Assembly (NCBI RefSeq): GCF_963678635.1
Contig: NC_087062.1
Location: 32,831,651-32,895,650 of the forward strand
Length of the DNA: 64,000 nucleotides
Origin: Symsagittifera roscoffensis
Taxonomy: Eukaryota > Xenacoelomorpha > Acoela > Convolutidae
Direction of reading: 5' to 3'
Position 1 is the first letter of the stretch. Each line of letters begins with the position of its first letter. Shown here piece after piece: positions 57,401 through 64,000 of the stretch. The position numbers and the translations under genes are program-made. Under the pieces are notes generated by a model. The model saw only the letters and a list, made by a program, of their open reading frames with translations. It was not told where the DNA came from and ran no database searches.

Positions 57401-60400
57401 TTACAAATCGGGAGTGAGAATAAAACAAGAACCTGTAATGGCAGTTAGGAATTCGTCAGGAACAACAAAGAATCAAAACAGAAGGGAAACAAATAAACGA
57501 CAAAACAATCACAAAAATTCTGATTTATCTCTCAGTAACTAATCAAAAGAAAGAAAAGAGAAAACTTAATTCAATACATCAGAATACATTATTGAATTAT
57601 CATTAGTTATCACACGATACCGCATAGGATATCACAAACAGCAATTGCAACTCCCATGGTGCTTGCTTACAGTACAAAAAAAAATCCTTGAAGTCGCAAC
57701 GACACCGAGCAAAACTTGAGCAGACAAACGAAAGTCCGACAACTCAGTTTTTAACAAAAAAAAAAATTTGATTTCATACATATTACAAAAAATCAAGGTC
57801 CTATCGAGACTTGAACCTCAAACCTCAGGGCGCAAAAGCGACCGCGTTACCTTAAGGCCAAGTCAGAAGGAACCTGAAAATTGTTAAGACTCAATAATAC
57901 AGCAAGTTCAATTTCTTGTAAGAAAAGTTGTTTAAGGGAAAAAAGTCTAGTTCCCGATAACAAGAAACTTACCTGCTCTCGCAAGTGTATTAAAAAACTG
58001 TTTCAAACTCATCAGAGTTGCATGATAGTGTATAGAAAAAAGACACGAATGCTGAAAACTTTTTTGAACAATTAAGTTGAAGAAACCAATTTTTACACAG
58101 AGGCGAAGAGATTAGTTAAAATTCGGCAACATCTCGGGTTCGAACCTACTACCTACTGCGATCTAGAAATTATGAGACTCACGCACTAAACAGTCAGCCA
58201 CGGCTGCTTAATTAATAGCAAACACAATCCACATATAAAGCAGAGAACAGATGATATGCAATTTCCAATGCTTCAGTGAAATTTCCATATAAGCGAACTC
58301 TTTCAATGAACACTTTTATTTGCGAGTTCGGTTAGAAACAGAAAAAAAATTCGAACTAATACACTAGCTGCTCGCAGGTGTAAAAAGTCGAAAAAAAATC
58401 CTATATTCCAGATGCAACAAAGGCTAGAAAAATTTGTGTCGACCCTAGTTGTGCAGAAAAACAGAATGTTTTGAGCACTAAGGTTTTAAAACTCTTTACC
58501 ATTCATTCCTTTTGAAACTAACAAGAATAGATTTTGACCTCGTAATTACGCAATATAAGTGACTTGAGCCGATAGAACTTAATCCCAAACCGTTTAATCG
58601 AAACCGAAAAAAAATCTAAATTTTATCAAAAATCAGACTGGTAAATTTACAAAACACAGAACAATTTATAGTAAAACCTGTTCAAATCAAACTTTGTGTT
58701 TAAATAAAAAAAACTAAGAGCATACAAAAAAATTAGTCTAACTTAGATAAATGTGGAATGCTAGGAGGTGTAGAGTGAATCCAAGGATGACAGTTGCAAC
58801 CAGCACCAGCACGCAGTTGTACACAAGAAACACCGGTCGAGATACACGGCCGAAAACCACGAAGTCTGCTGCTGAGAAAGACATGTTCTAATATGAATTA
58901 TTGGTATCCAAGCCAACAACATGATTTTGACTTCATCACAGAATTTAAAAAATCTTTTCTTGGTTCATAAGATGTCTAGAAAAAGAAAAAAAGACTTGAA
59001 AACAAAATATAGCCAAAAGAAAGTTAAAAAAATGTCATAAATCATATTTTTGTGAACATTAATCATCGAAAGTATGAAAAAATTACACGTTGAAGCTCCT
59101 TTTATGACCGACACTTTTTTTCATGATTGTTCATTGACACTTCAAAATGTTGACAAATTGACAACAATAAAACTACTTACTTTCTCCTTTGCCATTCGAT
59201 GCTGAAACATATTGAGCTCGATATTACTTCCGTTTCAAAATCAGACTTGAAAAAGCACATTTATTATTTCAGATAACACAGAACTAAGCTTGAGTAAATA
59301 AATAACGAACCAATCCAGGTTTGGATTTTGTCCTGGTCCAATGCGGCCACAAAAATGAGAGCAGCTGAGCAGATGACAACTCCGAAGAGGATGATGATGC
59401 CGACAACTAGGGTGTATATAAAGTATCTGAAACAGCATAAATCTATCGTCTGAGCCAAAGCCTATTTTCAATCCAGCGATGAATAAACAAAATATAAGAT
59501 ATGCGAAAAATAAGAGAACTTTGGCAACAAAAAAGCCAAAGAGCGTTTAGGAAAAAAGGCCTCAGATCAATACACTTGATTCTGATCACAACCTCCCGAT
59601 TCAACTGAATCACTTTCGCGACTAGCTTTACTAGGGAAAATCTAGCAGCAGAAACTATTCACAGGCCTGAAAAATGCAACACAAACATAAAGAGAGGCGA
59701 AGCTCAGGATCATAACTCGGCCTCAGGATCATGTTTAAACAGTGACTTTAACCAGGGGCGGATTTAGGGGGGGGGGGGGGCGTACGCCCTTCCTCAGGGA
59801 TTCGACCCACTGCCGATCCAAAGGGTCCCCCTTTGGTACTTTTAAGAAATCCATTTTTGGCCAACCGACCCTGAAAAATTCTAAAGGCGCCAATATATAT
59901 TAACTTTGAGGGGGAGCGCGCGCCAAAAAAAACGTGATTTTTTGTAAATTTTCCAAGTGCTCAAAAACGGCTTTTTTGAACTGTTTCCAAAAAATTTGTC
60001 TGCGGCGCAAAAAATTGGACGAAAGCATCGTCTTTTTAGTGCTTTAGGAGAGCTCGGAAAATCAATTTGATCGGCCAAAAAAAAGGTCGTCAAATATTTT
60101 GAAAATTTTTTGAAAATCCCCCCCCCTCGAGAAAATCCTAGGTCCGCCCTTGACTCTTACGAACCTTCGTACTTAAATGCCATTACTACTTGCCTATAGT
60201 TCCGTTTGCCGACACAGTTATTCAGCCACAGGCAGTGATGATCGAATCCCTCGACACACTTATTACATTGACCGCAATGTTTCGCACTTCTTCCCACGAA
60301 AGCATCACAAATATAGCAGAAATTATTTCGAATAACTGAACTTCGATTAGTTGTGTCAGTGTCATCGCTACTCGCTTCCTGAAGCTTAGATGGATCTTTC

Positions 60401-61391
60401 GGAAACAGCCGTGCCTTCTTTTGTCCCCATAGTTTAGAAACGGTTGGCTCGGCGGCGTTGATAGTTGCACTCAGCAGAAAGTTTCCGTAGAATATAGAAA
60501 ATGCACAAGAGAATATCTAAACAATAAGTTTGGGCTCTCATTCTGTGGGCATAAAATTTTGTCTTTCTATGACCACTAGAAAAAAAAACTAATTCGATAC
60601 AAAAGAAAGAGATATTGAGACTTTTGATATTCCGCATAAATAATTATGGTTTTACAGTCAAACCAACCAATTAGATTGTCTGATATATTTTCTAACGACG
60701 AGTACTTACGATGAATGCAGCTGGCCTCCATGAGTAGGGTACACAGAGTGGAAACGATCCGAGGAAAGCGAGGGCCAACAGGACTGGGATAATAACCAGG
60801 GCAAACTGAAAAGCAGAACTAAACCTATATACTGAGTAGAGGGTCCAGAACAAGACGACGACTGACTCATGAGAGCGAAGAGAGAGAGCATAGACATGCT
60901 CTCAAAACTAGACATCTGCATTTTTGTAATTGGAGAGAGCAATTTGTCTTCCACTTAGCATGCGAATTTGAATGAACTCCAGAAAATGAAGTCAAGCCTC
61001 GAAAAAATAATGCTGTGCTGAGAGTGAATAAACTTTTACTTTTTCTAAAAAAAAAAAAACAAAAACAACCACAAAAAAATGTCTTCAACTCGTTCACTGA
61101 CACTTAATAACAAGCGGAGTAACTCCGCCTCTTCGAATTTGAATAAACGCGGAACTCCACCTCATTCTAATCGAGAACCAAGCCACTTACCAGCATGGCG
61201 TTCCATGGCCTCTGCCAACCATTTCTTCGAGGCGTTTTCTGCCTCACTTCATTGTGGTAGGCTGGAGTGGCAGCGCCTCCTCCATTTTTGTCATTGTTCT
61301 CGCTTGCAGTGAGGTTTTTGGTGCTGCCGTAGGACCTACTGTTGCTGTGCATCCCGTCCTCACTTTCAACCTCAGGCGCCACTGTACTCAT
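54215..61391 (-). CDS. ZDHHC1/11-like palmitoyltransferase, seven exons
   Basis: Membrane protein S-acyltransferase that transfers palmitate to cysteines. Exons 61391-61191, 60805-60710, 60516-60194, 59426-59311, 59201-59181, 58871-58743 and 54477-54215 join in frame to 382 aa. Order: a polar N-tail ending RRNGWQRPW (as in ZDHHC1/11), TM1 about 68-88, TM2 about 100-118, the Cys-rich domain (CYIC at 166-169, HC at 179-180, then the catalytic FDHHC with DHHC at 191-194, then [11 protein letters not shown]), TM3 208-230 and TM4 about 266-293. These are followed by FHIYL and a TTxE-like STYDY (about 301-305), and a polar tail. Four TMs with a cytosolic DHHC loop is the family topology. Intron 3 begins with GC, exon 5 has only 21 nt, and introns 3 and 6 host transposons. 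Confidence 0.9.
56352..56607 (+). repeat. 5' LTR of the gypsy-like element
   Basis: tgtcatactg ... gatatcaca, 256 bp. The last base is also the A of the gag ATG. Confidence 0.82.
56607..57542 (+). CDS. gag: Truncated gypsy-like gag reading into the LTR
   Basis: 311 codons. The central capsid-like region has '[20 protein letters not shown]', '[14 protein letters not shown]' and '[17 protein letters not shown]', the usual Ty3/gypsy gag order. Downstream is a basic, Asn/Lys/Arg-rich segment where a zinc knuckle would be expected to follow. None is present, because the deletion joins gag directly to the LTR and the last residues (SDLSLSN) are LTR-encoded. It cannot mobilise itself. Confidence 0.82.
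   Translation: MAQPAGFAAPDNRTDMGIPVFWASANLDPPWQFKIWLEQFLMALTIKENVNPDVILKEPKGILEEPPPRPETPREGETKAAMTTRNLRDKLARDRVMLENEERRTRGPRVGHNVFYNEVQKKIVSRLFMSLVSALQKNPHVKISKMSFREITELAEVSLQEVKCVTYQRNKLFTRMQESGESLEAFHAALTAQAARSELGTLESEIVRDLFISKMKNMTLQDTLTFETLDPEEVLKRAINFEHSKLTTMAFHNTNAAATGGTSNNYKSGVRIKQEPVMAVRNSSGTTKNQNRRETNKRQNNHKNSDLSLSN
56608..56625 (+). promoter_or_regulatory. Primer-binding site overlapping the gag start
   Basis: tggcgcagccagcaggat directly follows the LTR. Its complement resembles a tRNA-Ser 3' end (..CTGCTGGCTGCG-CCA). The same bases encode the first gag residues after Met, assuming that ATG is used. The next in-frame Met is residue 16. Confidence 0.65.
57517..57636 (+). repeat. 3' LTR remnant (last 120 bp)
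   Basis: Matches 56488-56607 with three differences. The deletion junction lies at a short shared attctgattt. Confidence 0.85.
57784..57868 (-). repeat. tRNA-derived SINE head or tRNA pseudogene
   Basis: Minus strand: A box tggccttaagg (57860-57850) and B box ggttcaagtctc (57817-57806), 43 bases apart, with a possible anticodon arm around cttttgc. The acceptor stem pairs poorly. Confidence 0.5.
58125..58205 (-). repeat. tRNA-derived SINE head
   Basis: Minus strand: A-box-like tggctgactg (58200-58191) and perfect B box ggttcgaaccc (58145-58135). Same type as 26835-26915. Confidence 0.55.
58743..58871 (-). CDS. ZDHHC exon 6 (TM4)
   Basis: Acceptor ctttctcag/CA, donor CTAA/gttaga. Encodes [20 protein letters not shown] and the rest of TM4 to FHIYL, matching the family's FHIYL block before TM exit. 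Confidence 0.86.
59181..59201 (-). CDS. ZDHHC exon 5, 21-nt microexon
   Basis: Acceptor atgtttcag/CA, donor AAA/gtaagt. Phase 1 on both sides; it adds seven residues around SNGKGE between TM3 and TM4. Skipping it would keep the frame, so it could be alternative. Confidence 0.7.
59311..59426 (-). CDS. ZDHHC exon 4 (TM3)
   Basis: Acceptor ctgtttcag/A TAC; the A completes the split Arg codon. [20 protein letters not shown] is a clear membrane span. Donor ATTG/gttcgt, phase 1. Confidence 0.88.
59753..60152. mobile_element. hAT-like MITE in ZDHHC intron 3
   Basis: 400 bp. Ends are caggggcggatttagg and the reverse complement of caagggcggacctagg, followed inside by G/C runs. The 8-bp flanks actttaac (59745-59752) and actcttac (60153-60160) match at 6 of 8, a decayed 8-bp target duplication typical of hAT. 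Non-coding. Confidence 0.75.
60194..60516 (-). CDS. ZDHHC exon 3 (residues 100-206, TM2 and DHHC core)
   Basis: Acceptor ttgtttag/ATA. Ends ...AACTATAG/gcaagt, a GC donor with otherwise perfect consensus. The alternative GT sites just downstream would add residues absent from the family between NYR and the next TM, or break frame. Confidence 0.88.
60710..60805 (-). CDS. ZDHHC exon 2 (residues 68-99, TM1)
   Basis: Acceptor gcttttcag/TTT, donor ATC/gtaagt. Hydrophobic [18 protein letters not shown]. Phase 0 at both ends. Confidence 0.88.
61191..61391 (-). CDS. ZDHHC exon 1 (residues 1-67)
   Basis: I choose the ATG at 61391 ([10 protein letters not shown]) and not the longer frame upstream, because the bases just before it form an acceptor-like 'tttttcataag'. 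The N-tail resembles that of the family only from NGW on. Donor CTG/gtaagt. Confidence 0.85.
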
Positions 61392-61639
61392 CTTATGAAA
61401 AATTATTATTAAAAAATTATCACGTGTCAATCTAGGGACAACGACTCCTCCCGTAGAATTCGAGTAATAGAATTCGAGTATCGCAAGTCTAATAAAATGA
61501 ACCCGAATTGCAAAACCTGCACAATCGGTGAATTTTAAACCGCTCGAAACCAACAATGCCAGGTTAGATGCCCATTGAGCCAATGAAAAATATGTCGCAA
61601 ATAGAGATATTTTTAAAACTAATCAAAATCCAAAATGCT

Positions 61640-62040
61640 AAAATAAAACATTGCCCATCGAAGATTGGAAAAGAGTAATGAACGCAAGTAACCATAAAAA
61701 ACAGACTTTCTTGAAAAAATCTCAAAAATATAGATGCCTTTTAAGCTCTTTGAATTAATGGAACAATTTAAGATTGGCGCTTTTTTGATAACATGAACCC
61801 TTGAGAAAAGTGGATCAATAGGTAAAGTTTTTATTCCACTGAAAAATCTTTCAAATAAATTCCACTTTCGAAACTAGAAGTCGTTAACATTTTTTCGCGC
61901 CATTTCCACGTTCGTATTTGAAGAGAGCTATTTAGGTCACTTTCAGCAGATGAATTTTAATTGAACTCAAAAAGTGCATTATACCTAAGTGCATCAATAT
62001 TTAAAGACTTTTTCCTGAAAAAAAAAGAAAAAATCAGCGA
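61640..62040 (+). repeat. Dispersed repeat family E
   Basis: 'gattggaaaagagtaatgaa', 'cccttgagaaaagtggatca', 'cactttcgaaactagaagtc'. Close to the copies at 46470 and 63010. Confidence 0.65.
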
Positions 62041-63009
62041 GACCTATATAAGCGTCTTCACAACGTTCAACACTCTTAAAAAATCCACTTTCGAAACAGG
62101 AACTCGTGTAGGTTTATCTAGCGTAAGAGATCGGCTTTGGGTATACCGAGATTTGAAGCAAAAAAAAACAACTCGGCCTATATCAGTGTCCTATCTACGT
62201 TCATCGACACTTAAATACCAGCTAAAATATATCTTAAACATTATTGAGCTACTTAAGAAGCTCACTTTGATGTAATTTGTTTAACAGTTGACCAGGTAGT
62301 TTCAGTCTTATTTTTGATGACTTATTTTTGATTGATTATACTAATTTTTACGCTAAAATAAATGGGGGCCATACAAATGCTAATTCAAGTTAAATTTTAA
62401 GCAACTTTTGTCCTAATCACTTTTTGTGTAGACGCATTTAAAGTTTCCAATTTTGTTCGAATAATTTAAATCCAGCACTTTGCACTTACATGACGCGTTC
62501 TCATAAACTTCTTCAAAAATATAGCGAACTTCTTGTTTTGCAATAGCGCATAAAAGAAGGCTTTATTTGTTGAACCCTAATTATCTGACATTGCGATTAA
62601 ACTCGGTGTAGATGCTAATTTTGCAAACGCGCTTTTACCTTGAAAGATCCAGCTCGAAACAGTTCAATTACATGAAACCTGAAAACAAACAAACTCACTT
62701 TCAAGAAATAAATCCTCTCCGAATTGTCGTGGAAAGCCGAGGTTACGAATCCCAAAGTCATTCTCGGTGAAATAAAACTCGCAAACTAAGACATTGCTAA
62801 AGACTGGAACCTCGTATGTTTGAACACAACCAAATTGATATAGAAAAGTAAATTTGCAAATTATCATTAGATAAACTAAATGCTACAATCAAATATAACC
62901 ATATGGTATGAGATCATTAAAACAATTAATTGAACTTTTGGAACAAACTAGCACCTTTTGGATGTGGTAGCACCAGACCTGGAGGCCAAAAATATAACAA
63001 GAATGATCA
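62041..63009. other. Non-coding, no gene seen
   Basis: AT-rich with short frames lacking any recognisable domain. Confidence 0.45.
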
Positions 63010-63400
63010 AAATTAGCCAACAGACAGTTGGAAAAGAGACAAGGAACGCAAGTAAACGTTAAAAAAATTGGGATTCAAGTTTCGAAATTCCAAGAAACAA
63101 ATAGATTCCCTTAGAACTCTTTGAATTTCCAGATCAAGTTATGATTGGCACATTTTTGCTAAAATTGACCCAATTTGAGAAAACTGGATCAAAAAATAAA
63201 AACTTTCATTTAGCTGGGAAATTTGAAAATTAAATTACACTTTCGAAACTAGAAGTCGATCACGTTTTTCATGACAATAACACTTTTACTGTTAGATATT
63301 GGAACTTGCCTTCTTTTCAACGAAGGAAATGAAATGAATTTGAAAAGAAATCAAACACCAAATCGCGAAAAAGTAAACAGCCTGAATATTTTTCCTGATA
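63010..63400 (+). repeat. Dispersed repeat family E
   Basis: 'agccaacagacagttggaaa', 'cccaatttgagaaaactgga', 'gaaactagaagtcgatcacg', 'cttgccttcttttcaacgaa'. The fullest copy in the window. Confidence 0.7.
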
Positions 63401-63437
63401 AAAAAAGAAAATATTAATAGCGACTTAGAGTCTGAAG

Positions 63438-63616
63438 ATTGGGTGATATAAGGTTTCGAGCTAGTTTTTGTCCATCATACTTTGAACTTGTGATTTTTCC
63501 TGTTGTATTTTCAAAAGTCGATGAACGTACCATCGACTGTTGAAAATACAACAGGAAAAATCACAAGTTCAAAGTATGATGGACAAAAACTAGCTCGAAA
63601 CCTTATATCACCCAAT
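63438..63616. mobile_element. 179-bp foldback element, near-perfect hairpin
   Basis: Arms 63437-63523 and 63531-63617 are reverse complements over 87 bp with one mismatch and a 7-base loop aacgtac. A direct repeat ctgaag flanks it on both sides (63432-63437, 63617-63622), consistent with insertion of a short foldback MITE. No coding capacity. A transcript across it would be a long double-stranded hairpin. Confidence 0.8.
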
Positions 63617-63622
63617 CTGAAG

Positions 63623-64000
63623 CGAAAAAAAAACACAAAAACGAGTTAACACACGATTAGATCTAAGCATTCAGCTGCCTTAAATCTTAGTCTAAAAATA
63701 CCTCACGGTGGAACAGAAACGCCAAAAAGTATCATGGGAAACCAGTTAATTGATTCACTCTTTTTTGCCTCCATTTTGAAGAAGTTGGTGAAGTATTGTC
63801 ATTGCAGTTCATCCAACTTTCAAGAAAAAGTCGTTTATCGACAAACCTTGAATCTAAAAAATGTAGATGAGTCTTCAAAATTTTTGAGATATCAGATTAC
63901 TTATTTATTGATACAGAGGTGAACGAACTTTTCGTAAACCTCTATGGAAAACTATCATCAAAACTGACAGGCACTGAAACTCGAATACATTCAAAATCTT
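63623..64000. other. Non-coding end of window
   Basis: No gene or repeat boundary recognised. Confidence 0.4.

Larger units (their letters stand above)
56352..57636 (+). mobile_element. Ty3/gypsy-like LTR element with internal deletion
   Basis: Flanked by a perfect 5-bp duplication aacag (56347-56351, 57637-57641). It keeps a full 256-bp 5' LTR, a PBS, most of gag and only the last 120 bp of the 3' LTR. Protease, pol and the first part of the 3' LTR are missing. The 120-bp LTR overlap differs at three positions. It lies in ZDHHC intron 6 in antisense orientation. Confidence 0.85.

Noticed and set aside
60168-60193. GT donors (gtagta, gtaaga) after ZDHHC exon 3
   Set aside because: The first breaks frame with exon 4. 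The second keeps frame but inserts about a dozen residues into the conserved NYR-to-TM3 junction. The GC donor fits the family exactly.
61392-61583. N-terminal extension of the ZDHHC frame to 61583
   Set aside because: The extra residues have no family counterpart, and an acceptor-like site directly precedes the ATG at 61391.

Overview
The window is AT-rich, intron-bearing eukaryotic DNA, almost certainly from an animal. It holds an animal-type fructose-1,6-bisphosphatase gene and a ZDHHC1/11-like palmitoyltransferase gene, both split by canonical introns, in a mass of dispersed repeats, SINE-like tRNA-derived pieces, MITEs and LTR retrotransposons. I cannot assign a phylum from the sequence. 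There are no bacterial-type operons, rRNAs or CRISPR arrays. One 200-N scaffold gap lies at 53430-53629.

Layout. 1-16.9 kb: no host gene; tandem-array elements of about 160 bp per unit, TIR elements and MITEs (4.0-5.7 kb), a decayed non-LTR reverse transcriptase (about 9.0-9.5 kb) and a three-copy tandem repeat (12.6-13.0 kb). 16.9-27.8 kb, minus strand: FBPase in four exons (27822 to 18539), followed 331 bp downstream on the same strand by an intronless 430-codon gene of unknown function. 28-34 kb: more array elements and a roughly 735-bp duplicated non-coding repeat. 34191-43779: a BEL/Pao LTR retrotransposon with 5-bp target duplication, PBS, polypurine tract, gag-protease-RT-RNase H-integrase (with frameshifts and stops), an extra intact upstream ORF, and LTRs that each carry a tRNA-like segment with A and B boxes and T-run terminators. 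44-51 kb: dispersed repeats, two GATG-type minisatellites and two more array elements. 51.8-61.4 kb, minus strand: a seven-exon ZDHHC gene with a GC-AG intron and a 21-nt microexon, plus a separate acidic terminal exon further downstream. Its introns host a hAT-like MITE and an internally deleted Ty3/gypsy-like element. 61.4-64 kb: repeats and an almost perfect 179-bp foldback element.

The host genes are unrelated metabolically: FBPase is the gluconeogenic fructose-1,6-bisphosphate hydrolase, and the ZDHHC protein is a membrane S-acyltransferase. All recognised host exons lie on the minus strand. The most unusual item is the BEL/Pao element, whose LTR combines TATA-like motifs, a Pol III-type internal promoter and terminator-like T runs, and which has an accessory ORF before gag.
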